DNA of 10,709 nucleotides from Christensenella sp. UBA1259 (GTDB taxonomy: Bacteria; Bacillota; Clostridia; Christensenellales; Borkfalkiaceae): positions 33,170-43,878 of the forward strand of contig DBVR01000011.1 of NCBI GenBank assembly GCA_002308755.1, written 5' to 3'. This document shows, piece by piece, positions 1 to 7,809 of the stretch. Position 1 is the first letter of the stretch. Each line of letters starts with the position of its first letter. Below the pieces are notes generated by a model. That model worked only from the letters and a program-made list of their open reading frames with translations. It had not been told where the DNA came from and searched no databases. Position numbers and translations under genes: made by a program.

Positions 1-1061
1 ACCTGATCTTCATATCCCGGCATATCCCAAGGCAAAAGCCGAACGTTGCTGTCCACCGGCGAATTTTCCTGTATGTTCTGTATAAAACTTATAAGTTTAT
101 CCCTGTCGTTAAACTCTGTCATCGTTATTATATCGCAAGGAATTTCCTTCGGTTGCGGCGAAACCTTATATCCATTATCGCCGAGAACGTAAGAAAAAAG
201 CATTGCGCCTTTCATAGATTGCAAAACGGTGTGCGGCGCAAGGAAAAGCCCCTGATAAAAATACTGGTAGCCGAAAGGATACGCCCCGACTTCCCCGCCT
301 ATAGACGGTGCGGTAAGTCTGTTCTGAACCAAATCTACGTAGCGTTTATTCCCGCAAACGTAACCGCCCGTCGGCGCGATACCGCCCCCGGGATTTTTTA
401 TAAGCGAACCCGCGACAAGATCTACGCCGACTTCCGTCGGTTCTCTTTTTTCAACAAACTCACCGTAACAGTTATCAAGCATTATAGGACCGTCGAATCC
501 TATCCCGCGCAGAAACCCGACTGCGGACTCTATTTCAGAAACCGTCAACGCTTTGCGCCACTCGTACCCGCGGGAACGCTGTATATATACCGTTTTAGGC
601 TTTAATTCCGCTATTTTTTCCCTTATTAAGTCAAAATCGAACCCACCGTTTTTAAGCGGAACGGCACAGAACTTAACGCCGAAATCCAAAAGCGATCCGT
701 TCCCTTTACCGCTTATTACGTCTTCTAACGTGTCGTACGTCTTGCCCGTAATACTTAAAACGACGTCGCCGGGACGCAAGACACCGTAAAGACAGGACGA
801 TATCGCATGCGTGCCCGAAACGAAATACGGCGAACATATAGCCGCTTCCGCGTTAAAAATATCGGCAAACACCCGATTTAAGGTATCTCTCCCTTCGTCG
901 CCGTAGCCGTAACCCGTCGTGCCGTAAAAATGACGAAGCGCGACTTTGTTTTTCTTGAAAGCGTTCAGCACCTTTTCCTGATTGAAAAGCGCGATATCTT
1001 CTAAAATTTTAAATTGCGGTAGCAATTCTTTTTCGCAATCTTCAATGTACTTTAAATCCAT
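1..1061 (-). CDS. Methionine gamma-lyase family / aluminium-resistance (YnbB-type) PLP enzyme, 3' end cut by window edge
   Basis: No complete ORF exists here because the stop codon lies beyond the left edge, but the reverse strand is open from the ATG at 1061 to base 1 (353 full codons). The product is a fold-type I PLP-dependent enzyme of the family annotated 'methionine gamma-lyase family' or 'aluminium resistance protein' (B. subtilis YnbB). Visible signatures are an N-terminal HFYGTTGYGYGDEGRDT segment (residues 44-60), SPYFVSGTHA (77-86, phosphate-binding region), LDNCYGEF (195-202; D196 is the likely partner of the pyridine nitrogen) and GSLIKNPGGG (218-227; K222 is the likely Schiff-base lysine). 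The family is usually somewhat over 400 residues, so roughly 50-70 C-terminal residues are missing. The ATG overlaps the end of miaA by 10 nt, and an in-frame TAG lies four codons upstream, so the start is secure. The true substrate is not established by the sequence; the family name is an annotation tradition more than a proven reaction for each member. Confidence 0.9.
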   Translation of the reverse strand, partial: MDLKYIEDCEKELLPQFKILEDIALFNQEKVLNAFKKNKVALRHFYGTTGYGYGDEGRDTLNRVFADIFNAEAAICSPYFVSGTHAISSCLYGVLRPGDVVLSITGKTYDTLEDVISGKGNGSLLDFGVKFCAVPLKNGGFDFDLIREKIAELKPKTVYIQRSRGYEWRKALTVSEIESAVGFLRGIGFDGPIMLDNCYGEFVEKREPTEVGVDLVAGSLIKNPGGGIAPTGGYVCGNKRYVDLVQNRLTAPSIGGEVGAYPFGYQYFYQGLFLAPHTVLQSMKGAMLFSYVLGDNGYKVSPQPKEIPCDIITMTEFNDRDKLISFIQNIQENSPVDSNVRLLPWDMPGYEDQ

Positions 1062-1960
1062 AAACCGTCTACTATCCTTTCCGCGAGTATACGGGCGTCG
1101 TCTGGCTTTAACCAAACCAAATTCGGTAGTTTCTTAAAAAACGTTATCTGACGTTTTGCGTAATGCTTCGTATTGAGTTTTATTAAGGCTATCGCGTCGT
1201 TAAGCGATATTTCGCCGGCAAGATAAGAATATATTTCCTTATACCCTATTCCTTGCATACATTGATTTTTTATCGAAACGCCTTTATCGAGAAGTTCTTT
1301 TACTTCTTTGACAAGCCCGTTTTCTATCATTTGGTCCACTCTTTTCTCTATCCTTTGATAAAGGACGTCTCTGTCGTAATCTATGCTGAAAGCGGAATAA
1401 TCGTAAACAGGCGTAAGCGCATCCGCAATATCGGATTTTTTAACGCCGTTTTCATAGATTTCAAGTGCGCGTATCACGCGCTTTAAGTCGTTGGGGTGAA
1501 GTTTTTCTGCGGATAAAGGGTCTTTTTCTTTTAAAACGGCGTACACGGCGTCCGCCCCGCAACTTTCCGCCATGGCGAAATATTTTTCCCTTACCGCAAG
1601 ATCGCCTTTTACGTTGCCGTATGACAGATCGTACAGAATCGAATTGATATAAAACCCCGTTCCGCCGCATATTACGGGAATCTTACCCGAATTTATAATG
1701 GAATCGACTATCGGTTTCGCTCTTTCCCTGTAATCGCCCACGGAAAAGGTATCGAAAGGCGTCGCAACGTCTATAAGGTGGTGTTTTATCCTTTGCCGTT
1801 CCCTTTCGTCGGGTTTTGCCGTGCCTACGTTTAAGTCCTTGTAAACGTTCATAGAGTCGGCGGAAATTATCTCCGTTCCGAGTATTTCCGCAACATTTAA
1901 GGCGATTTCGGTTTTCCCCGACGCGGTAGGACCGCATATTATCAATATTTTCCCCGACAT
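1052..1960 (-). CDS. miaA: tRNA dimethylallyltransferase (tRNA A37 prenyltransferase)
   Basis: MiaA transfers a dimethylallyl group from DMAPP to N6 of adenosine 37 in tRNAs that read codons beginning with U, giving i6A, the substrate of MiaB. The 302-residue length matches the family (about 300-316). Signatures: P-loop GPTASGKT at residues 10-17, ISADSMNVYKDLNVGTAKP at 32-50 (D35 is the expected catalytic aspartate), a conserved HHLID further on, the GGTGFYI segment, and LKRVIRALEIYE in the tRNA-binding region. The start is fixed: the codon directly before the ATG is an in-frame TAA, and the P-loop begins ten residues in. It follows mutL after an 8-nt gap and overlaps the next gene by 10 nt. 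No hfq gene follows, although hfq often sits next to miaA in Firmicutes and proteobacteria. Confidence 0.97.
   Translation of the reverse strand: MSGKILIICGPTASGKTEIALNVAEILGTEIISADSMNVYKDLNVGTAKPDERERQRIKHHLIDVATPFDTFSVGDYRERAKPIVDSIINSGKIPVICGGTGFYINSILYDLSYGNVKGDLAVREKYFAMAESCGADAVYAVLKEKDPLSAEKLHPNDLKRVIRALEIYENGVKKSDIADALTPVYDYSAFSIDYDRDVLYQRIEKRVDQMIENGLVKEVKELLDKGVSIKNQCMQGIGYKEIYSYLAGEISLNDAIALIKLNTKHYAKRQITFFKKLPNLVWLKPDDARILAERIVDGLWI
1075..1079 (-). promoter_or_regulatory. Distant Shine-Dalgarno-like AAGGA before the methionine gamma-lyase family gene
   Basis: AAGGA lies inside the last codons of miaA, 13 nt upstream of the ATG at 1061. That is longer than the 7-nt spacing seen at mutS and mutL. 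Together with the 10-nt gene overlap, this suggests that translation depends mainly on ribosomes finishing miaA (termination-reinitiation), with the SD helping to hold them. Inference from position only. Confidence 0.45.
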
Positions 1961-1968
1961 TTATAAAA

Positions 1969-3846
1969 CTACACTATCCTTTTGAACCACTTGTCTATTT
2001 CCGTTCGCGTGATTTTTACCACCACTGGTCTGCCGTGCGGGCATTTCAGTCCGAGATTTCCTTTTATCTCCGATAAAATTATCTTTATATCGTCTTCGGA
2101 AAGTTTGTTTCCTGCTTTGATCGCCGCCTTGCAGGCTTTCTGCGCGATTTTTTCCTTTAACAAATCGGTCATCTTTATACTTTTCAGTTCGTTTATATCG
2201 CCTAAAAGGTCCGCGAAAAATTCTTTTAAGTTTATTTCGGCAATGCATACGGGAATTTCCGAAACGCTGAAAGAACCTCCCCCGAAATCGGAAATTTTGA
2301 TACCCATTGACTGTAAAAGTTTTTGGTTTTCGTTAAGAAACTCCGCCTGTTTATAGTCGACGTCGAAAACGTAAGGTAAAAGCAAAGGTTGCGTATCTAT
2401 ATCCCCGTCGCTTAACTTTGAGTTGAACCTGTCGAAAAGTATCCTTTCGTGGGCGGCGTGCTGGTCTATTATGTACATATCCTGCCCGTCGTCGAAGATA
2501 AGGAAGGTATTAAGCGCCTGCCCGACGTATTTTAAGTCTTTTTCGATCGATATCTCCTGTTGTTTTGCCTTTACGGAAAAATCGAATACCGTGCCTCCCG
2601 TTCCCTTTTCCTTTTCTAATTTTTCTATGTACGCCTTATTCTCCGCAAAAATACCCGCGGCGGGATCTTTTCCTTTTTCAAAACCTGCCGTATCGTCGGA
2701 AGGCAAGGATCTCTTACCGCTGTCGGCGAATACGAAAGAGCCGAATTTCTGTTTTATCCCTGCGGGGCGCGGCGCTTCAATGGTGTTATGCGTAACATAA
2801 TCTATGCTTTTTTTATCAGTAATTTCTTTATCTTGTTGCGAAACTATGGAAAGCGCTTCGCTGCTGCCGTCCAAAACCTTTGAAACGACGGAATATATTG
2901 CTGAATAAATTATCTGATTGTTTGAAAAGCGCACGTCGGTCTTATTCGGGTGCACGTTTACGTCCACCGTTTCCGTGGGAACGGATATTTTAAGGGAATA
3001 GAACGGGTACTGACGTTTCATAAGGTACGGCGAATAGGCGTTGGATATAGCCACCGCCACCGTCTGATTTACTATATATCTGCCGTTTAAGAACACGGAT
3101 TGATAGGTTCTGTTGGGTTTCGAATAAAACGGTTTTCCGATATAACCCTTAATCGTTATGCCGTTTTTCTCGCAGTCGACGTAATAACAATCCTTTATGA
3201 CGTTGGTTCCGTAAACGGCGATAAACGCCGACTCTTCCCCGTCGCCGTACGACTGATACACCGTTTTGCCGTCTGCGGAATATTTAAACGCAATATCCGG
3301 ATTACCCAAAATAAGCCTTGCCATAAGCATGGATATTTCGTTTTCTTCGCTCTTTTCACTCTTTAAAAACTTTGCCCTTGCGGGAGTATTGAAAAACACG
3401 TTTTTGACGGTGATTTCCGTACCCGTAACCGCCGCGCAATCGGTTATTTCTTCCCCTTCTCCGCCTTCGGTATAAAGCATTGCACCCGCTTCCTGTGTTT
3501 CGGGCTTGGAAATTATGGAAAGTTTGGATACCGACGCTATACTCGCGAGCGCTTCGCCGCGAAATCCTAAAGAAGAAATATTATCAAGGTCTTTTACAGA
3601 CGAAATTTTGCTCGTTGCGTGCGGTAAAACGGCTTTTTTAAGTTCCGACCGTTCTATACCCGAGCCGTTGTCCGTTACCCTGATATAGCCTATTCCACCG
3701 CCGTTTACTTCCACGGATATGGAAGTCGCCCCCGCGTCTATGGAGTTTTCCACGAGTTCCTTAACGACGGACGCGGGGCGTTCTATCACTTCGCCCGCGG
3801 CTATCCTGTTGTAGACTTTGCTGCTTAAAATATTTATTTTACTCAT
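1969..3846 (-). CDS. mutL: DNA mismatch repair endonuclease MutL
   Basis: MutL is the ATP-driven partner of MutS and, in organisms without MutH, the nicking enzyme. The N-terminal GHKL ATPase (about residues 1-330) shows NRIAAGEVIERP, E30 (expected general base) and N34 in KELVENSIDAGA, DNGSG at 59-63, HATSK at 76-80 and GFRGEAL at 94-100. A low-conservation linker (about 335-430) leads to the C-terminal dimerisation/endonuclease domain. There the metal-binding DQHAAHE occupies 461-467, a clamp-binding-type QPLLLP lies at 486-491, ACKAAIK at 571-577, CPHGRP at 602-607, and the chain ends in FKRIV. The last acidic residue of DQHA(X)2E(X)4E is Asp472 rather than Glu. Length 625 is normal. The start overlaps the end of mutS by 8 nt and has a strong AAAGGAGAG Shine-Dalgarno with GGAG 7 nt from the ATG, so it should be translated efficiently as well as coupled to mutS. 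Confidence 0.98.
   Translation of the reverse strand: MSKINILSSKVYNRIAAGEVIERPASVVKELVENSIDAGATSISVEVNGGGIGYIRVTDNGSGIERSELKKAVLPHATSKISSVKDLDNISSLGFRGEALASIASVSKLSIISKPETQEAGAMLYTEGGEGEEITDCAAVTGTEITVKNVFFNTPARAKFLKSEKSEENEISMLMARLILGNPDIAFKYSADGKTVYQSYGDGEESAFIAVYGTNVIKDCYYVDCEKNGITIKGYIGKPFYSKPNRTYQSVFLNGRYIVNQTVAVAISNAYSPYLMKRQYPFYSLKISVPTETVDVNVHPNKTDVRFSNNQIIYSAIYSVVSKVLDGSSEALSIVSQQDKEITDKKSIDYVTHNTIEAPRPAGIKQKFGSFVFADSGKRSLPSDDTAGFEKGKDPAAGIFAENKAYIEKLEKEKGTGGTVFDFSVKAKQQEISIEKDLKYVGQALNTFLIFDDGQDMYIIDQHAAHERILFDRFNSKLSDGDIDTQPLLLPYVFDVDYKQAEFLNENQKLLQSMGIKISDFGGGSFSVSEIPVCIAEINLKEFFADLLGDINELKSIKMTDLLKEKIAQKACKAAIKAGNKLSEDDIKIILSEIKGNLGLKCPHGRPVVVKITRTEIDKWFKRIV
1977..1981 (-). promoter_or_regulatory. 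Distant Shine-Dalgarno-like AAGGA before miaA
   Basis: AAGGA falls in the last codons of mutL, 16 nt before the miaA ATG at 1960 and well outside the usual SD window. The mutL stop lies between it and the ATG. No nearer purine-rich site exists, so miaA is probably translated by reinitiation after mutL. The surrounding octamer AAGGATAG recurs before the gene downstream of miaA. Confidence 0.4.
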
Positions 3847-6436
3847 CGGTTCTCTCCTTTATCTTCTCGTACAGATCGGAAAGCACGCCGAACGCCTGCA
3901 TGGGCGACAAATTATTCATATCGAGTTCGCTTATTATCTTTTCCGTTTCGTTATAACTTTCCGAAACGCCTTTATTATCCTGCGTTTTCGTAATGTCTTT
4001 CGCTTCTAAATCTTTTAATATTTTTTTCGCTCTGTCGGTTATTGCGGAATTAACGCCCGCAAGAGTCGCGACTTCTATACCGAAACTTCTGTTCGCGCCG
4101 CCGCGCGCTATTTTCCTTAAAAATATCACATTGTTCTGGAATTCTTTAACGGTTATCTTGTAATTCTTCACGCCGTCTATTATCCCTTCGAGTTCGGTAA
4201 GTTCGTGATAATGTGTGGCGAAAAGCGTTTTCGCCTTTACGTTTAACGAAAGATATTCCACAGATGCCCAGGCGATACTCAGTCCGTCGTAAGTGCTCGT
4301 TCCCCTGCCTATTTCGTCGAGTAACAAAAGACTGCTTTCCGTCGCGTTTTTCACGATATACGCAAGTTCCGACATCTCTATCATAAACGTGCTTTGGTCG
4401 GAAATAAGACTGTCGCTTGCGCCGATACGCGTGAATATCCTGTCCGTCAAAGGTATCGTCGCTTCCGACGCGGGAACGAAAGATCCGATATGCGCCATAA
4501 GAGTTATAAGCGCGACCTGACGCATATAGGTACTCTTGCCCGCCATATTCGGTCCCGTGATTATCATCGTCCTGTTTTCGTCGTTGTCGAGAACGCAATC
4601 GTTTGGAATAAACCTTTGGCGACTCACCGCCTCCACTACGGGGTGCCTTCCGTCTTTTATTAAAAGCCTGTCTCTTTCGCCGACTATCTTCGGTCTACAA
4701 TACCCCCGCTCCTTGGCTACGGTGGATAAAGCCAGCAGAACGTCGAGTTCCGCTATTGCGTCCGCAGTCTGCTGTAATCTTTGTATGTGAAGGGAAAGAA
4801 ACGCCTTTACTTCGTTAAACAGTTTCTGTTCCAGATCTTCGGCTTTTTCCATCGCCGATAAAACCTTTTCTTCCAACTCTTTAAGTTCTTCGGTAACGTA
4901 ACGTTCCGCACCTGCAAGCGTTTGCCTTCTCTGATAGTCGTATGGAACTTTGTCTTTGAAAGAGTTCGTAACTTCTATAAAATACCCGAAAACCCTATTA
5001 TATCCGACGCGCAGATTCTTTATACCCGTGCGGGCGCGCTCCCTTTCTTCTATGGCGTCCACGCTCTTCTGCCCGCCAGACGCTAAATCTCTTAATTCGT
5101 CGAGTTCTTCGTTATATCCTTTTTTTATGTATTTAGGTTTGACTTCGTTCTGTCTTTTCTTCTTGTCGTCGTCTTCCGTTTCGTCGCACACCGCCCGATC
5201 AATTAGCGAAGTTATTTCCGCATACTCTCCGAGTTTTGCGATTATGTCGGAAATTATTTCGCCGTCCATCCCCGACAACTGAAATTTTATGCTGGGAATA
5301 TTAGAAAGCGATCTGGAAAGCGCCACGCAGTCTTTCGGCGCAAGATTTCCGTTAGATATCTTTCCCGTTATTCTTCCCACGTCTTTTACGCACGACAGTA
5401 TCTCGTAAAGGCTTTGTCGTATAAGCGCGTTGTTAAAAAGGCTTTCCACGCCGTCTAATCTGTAATTTATCTTTTCTGCGCTGAAAAGCGGAGAAAGAAG
5501 GTAACTTTGCAGTTTCCTTGCGCCCATGCCCGTTCTCGTCTTATCCAGCACCCAAAGCAGAGAACCGTATTTTTTGTCGTCCCTTAAAGTCCTCGTTATT
5601 TCGAGATTCCGCACAGCGTTTAAGTCCAGCATCATAAATTCCCGCTCGTTCAGTACCGATACGGAATTTACGTTGATAAGAAGCGACTTCTGCGTTTCTT
5701 TTAAGTACGATACGAGCGCGCCCGACGGTATTACCGATAAGTCGTTATCCGCAAACCCCAAAGAAGAAAGAGCGGCGACTTTCAGTTGGTTTTTAAGCGA
5801 TTCTTCGGCGTTTTCGTAATAGAATTCGCTTTCCGTGTATTCGCTTATTTTAGGTAGTATTTTCTGGACGAAAACGGGGTGTTCGGCAAGCGATTCGACC
5901 GCCGCCCTGTTTCCGATTATTTCCGCGGGAGATATTTTTACGAGTTCGTTCACGAGATCCGATACGGTATCGCCTTCGGTAAAACTTTTCGCGAAAAATT
6001 CGCCCGTCGTTATATCCGCCCACGCTATCGCAAAGGCGTTTTTGCGGCAGTACAACGCAAGCAGAAAATTATTGCTTTTAGAGTCTATCAGTTCGTCGTT
6101 CGTAACCGTTCCCGCGGTAACCACCCTTACAACTTCCCTTTCTACGAGTTCTTTGCCGTTGGGTTCGGAAAGTTGTTCGCATATAGCGACTTTATATCCC
6201 GCGGACACAAGTTTAGAAACATACATATCCGCGGCGTGAAAAGGCACTCCGCACATGGGCGCGCGTTCTTTCAGTCCGCAATCTCTCCCCGTGAGGGTAA
6301 GTTCCAGAATTTCCGACGCTTTTACGGCGTCGTCGAAAAACATCTCGTAAAAATCCCCGAGTCTGTAAAAAACGAAGCAATCTTTATATTTTTCCTTTAC
6401 CTGCAAATAATGCGACATCATCCGTGAAAGCGCCAT
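3839..6436 (-). CDS. mutS: DNA mismatch repair protein MutS
   Basis: MutS binds base mismatches and small loops and recruits MutL. The 865-residue protein has the mismatch-reading Phe-X-Glu in GDFYEMF (F29, E31), the connector, lever and clamp domains, and the C-terminal ATPase with Walker A GPNMAGKS at 628-635, DQSTFMIEM at 680-688 and Walker B LLLLDEIGRGTS (D707, E708). The tail LSPMQAFGVLSDLYEKI from residue 843 is the conserved C-terminal dimerisation helix. Two departures from the family are visible: a highly charged stretch at 418-439 replaces the usual proline- and glycine-containing segment before GYNEELDELR, and the linker at about 816-838 has no QLSLF-like clamp-binding motif. The ATG lies 2 nt after the miaB stop, with GGAG 7 nt upstream inside the last miaB codons. 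The gene overlaps mutL by 8 nt. Confidence 0.98.
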   Translation of the reverse strand: MALSRMMSHYLQVKEKYKDCFVFYRLGDFYEMFFDDAVKASEILELTLTGRDCGLKERAPMCGVPFHAADMYVSKLVSAGYKVAICEQLSEPNGKELVEREVVRVVTAGTVTNDELIDSKSNNFLLALYCRKNAFAIAWADITTGEFFAKSFTEGDTVSDLVNELVKISPAEIIGNRAAVESLAEHPVFVQKILPKISEYTESEFYYENAEESLKNQLKVAALSSLGFADNDLSVIPSGALVSYLKETQKSLLINVNSVSVLNEREFMMLDLNAVRNLEITRTLRDDKKYGSLLWVLDKTRTGMGARKLQSYLLSPLFSAEKINYRLDGVESLFNNALIRQSLYEILSCVKDVGRITGKISNGNLAPKDCVALSRSLSNIPSIKFQLSGMDGEIISDIIAKLGEYAEITSLIDRAVCDETEDDDKKKRQNEVKPKYIKKGYNEELDELRDLASGGQKSVDAIEERERARTGIKNLRVGYNRVFGYFIEVTNSFKDKVPYDYQRRQTLAGAERYVTEELKELEEKVLSAMEKAEDLEQKLFNEVKAFLSLHIQRLQQTADAIAELDVLLALSTVAKERGYCRPKIVGERDRLLIKDGRHPVVEAVSRQRFIPNDCVLDNDENRTMIITGPNMAGKSTYMRQVALITLMAHIGSFVPASEATIPLTDRIFTRIGASDSLISDQSTFMIEMSELAYIVKNATESSLLLLDEIGRGTSTYDGLSIAWASVEYLSLNVKAKTLFATHYHELTELEGIIDGVKNYKITVKEFQNNVIFLRKIARGGANRSFGIEVATLAGVNSAITDRAKKILKDLEAKDITKTQDNKGVSESYNETEKIISELDMNNLSPMQAFGVLSDLYEKIKERTDE

Positions 6437-6438
6437 TT

Positions 6439-7773
6439 TTATTCTCCGATATCCGCAACTTCGCCCATAAGCGAAATCCCGCCCGTTTTAGTTATTTTTA
6501 CCTTTACGAATTTACCTATAAGATTGGTTTTTCCGTCGAAATACGCCATCCTTCCGTACGTATCCCTGCCGAGATACTTGCCTTTTCTACTGTCGAAACC
6601 TTCGCACAATATTTCTATCGTCCGATTTAAGTAGGCTTTCGACTGCCTTCTGTTTTCGGCGTTCTGCATATCTATGAGCCGTATTATCCGCCGCTTTGAA
6701 ATTTCCGAAGGAATCTGCCCGTCCATCGTTGCCGCGGGAGTCCCCTTTCTCGGCGAATATACGAAGGTAAACGCCCCCGCAAACTTCACTTGCCTTACGA
6801 GGTCCAGAGTGTCTTCGAAATCGCTTTCCGTTTCCGTTGGGAACCCCACCATGATATCGGTGCTTATCGCAATATCGGGCATGTATTTTCTCAATAATTC
6901 CACTTCTTTAAGGTAGTCTTCGCGGGTGTAGTGCCGATTCATAAGTTTAAGTATTCTGTTCGATCCCGCCTGCACGGGAAGGTGGATGGATTTACACGTC
7001 TTGTCGCTTTTTGCGACGGCGGCTATAAGTTTTTCCGAAAGATCTTTCGGGTGGTTGGTCATAAAGCGCAATCTGAAATCCCCTTCTATCGCGGAAACTT
7101 TTTCTATAAGGTCGGCAAAGTCCGCGTTTCCGAGATCTTTTCCGTAGGAATTAACGTTCTGACCCAAAAGAGTTATTTCCTTGTATCCCGCGTCCACGAG
7201 TTCCTGACACTCCGACAGTATCGCGCCCATATCTCTGCTTTTTTCTCTGCCCCTGACGTACGGCACTATGCAATAAGAACAGAAATTATTGCACCCGTAA
7301 TTCACATTCACCCAGCCGTTTGGAAAACTCGAACGCAGTTTCGGCGTTCCTTCTTTTATGCGGTTGTCCCCGTCGGATACCGAAATAACGTGCTTCTTGT
7401 CTTCCAGTCGCCTGACGATAAAATCTTTGAAATCTTCTAAGTTATGCGTTCCGAAAACGATATCGACGAACGGAAATTTATCCGTAAGTTTTTCGGCATA
7501 GCCCTTCTGCTGCGTCATACACCCGCCGACGGCGATTATCATATCGCTTTTAGCGTGTTTCAGTTTTTTCAGCGCGCCGATATTGCCTTCGGCTCTTTTT
7601 TCCGCGTTTTCTCTTATACAACAGGTATTGAATACTACGATATCGGCAAGTTTTACGTCGTTTACGGCGGTAAAACCCATTTCGGCAAGGATCCCGCCGA
7701 GTTTTTCCGATTCGTGGATATTCATCTGACAACCGTAGGTCACGATGCAGTACTTTTTATCATAGTAAGCCAT
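6439..7773 (-). CDS. miaB: tRNA-2-methylthio-N6-dimethylallyladenosine synthase (radical SAM)
   Basis: MiaB converts i6A37, made by MiaA, into ms2i6A37 using two [4Fe-4S] clusters and S-adenosylmethionine. The N-terminal methylthiotransferase domain carries the auxiliary-cluster cysteines C15 (TYGCQMN), C51 (NTCCIREN) and C85 (VGGCMTQ). The radical SAM CX3CX2C is C161, C165, C168 in YGCNNFCSYCIVPYVRGRE. A TRAM tRNA-binding domain occupies about 381-440. At 444 residues it is a compact member, lacking the N-terminal extension of longer homologues. The ATG at 7773 is the only plausible start: the first beta strand begins at residue 7 and an in-frame TGA lies six codons upstream. There is no Shine-Dalgarno sequence before it, and the promoter position predicts a leaderless message. 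It is the first gene of the operon; mutS follows after 2 nt. Confidence 0.97.
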   Translation of the reverse strand: MAYYDKKYCIVTYGCQMNIHESEKLGGILAEMGFTAVNDVKLADIVVFNTCCIRENAEKRAEGNIGALKKLKHAKSDMIIAVGGCMTQQKGYAEKLTDKFPFVDIVFGTHNLEDFKDFIVRRLEDKKHVISVSDGDNRIKEGTPKLRSSFPNGWVNVNYGCNNFCSYCIVPYVRGREKSRDMGAILSECQELVDAGYKEITLLGQNVNSYGKDLGNADFADLIEKVSAIEGDFRLRFMTNHPKDLSEKLIAAVAKSDKTCKSIHLPVQAGSNRILKLMNRHYTREDYLKEVELLRKYMPDIAISTDIMVGFPTETESDFEDTLDLVRQVKFAGAFTFVYSPRKGTPAATMDGQIPSEISKRRIIRLIDMQNAENRRQSKAYLNRTIEILCEGFDSRKGKYLGRDTYGRMAYFDGKTNLIGKFVKVKITKTGGISLMGEVADIGE

Positions 7774-7780
7774 ATTAAAT

Positions 7781-7809
7781 ATAATACATCAAAATCTCGT
7801 ATTTGTCAA
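7781..7809 (-). promoter_or_regulatory. Vegetative (sigma-A type) promoter of the miaB-mutS-mutL-miaA operon
   Basis: Reading the minus strand, a perfect -35 box TTGACA (7809-7804) is followed by exactly 17 bp and then TATTAT (7786-7781), one mismatch from the -10 consensus. Only 7 nt separate the -10 box from the ATG at 7773, so transcription should begin at or within a base or so of the start codon. This is the only promoter-like sequence I could find in front of the operon. The match to consensus is directly seen; the start point is inferred. Confidence 0.8.

Noticed and set aside
153..789. Plus-strand open frames of 150 and 78 residues near the left edge
   Set aside because: The minus strand here encodes a clear PLP enzyme through base 1, so these frames are its shadows.
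5879..6427. 182-residue open frame on the plus strand opposite mutS
   Set aside because: It lies fully antisense to the conserved N-terminal part of mutS, is rich in Phe and Arg as expected from a complementary reading of this codon usage, and shows no family motif.
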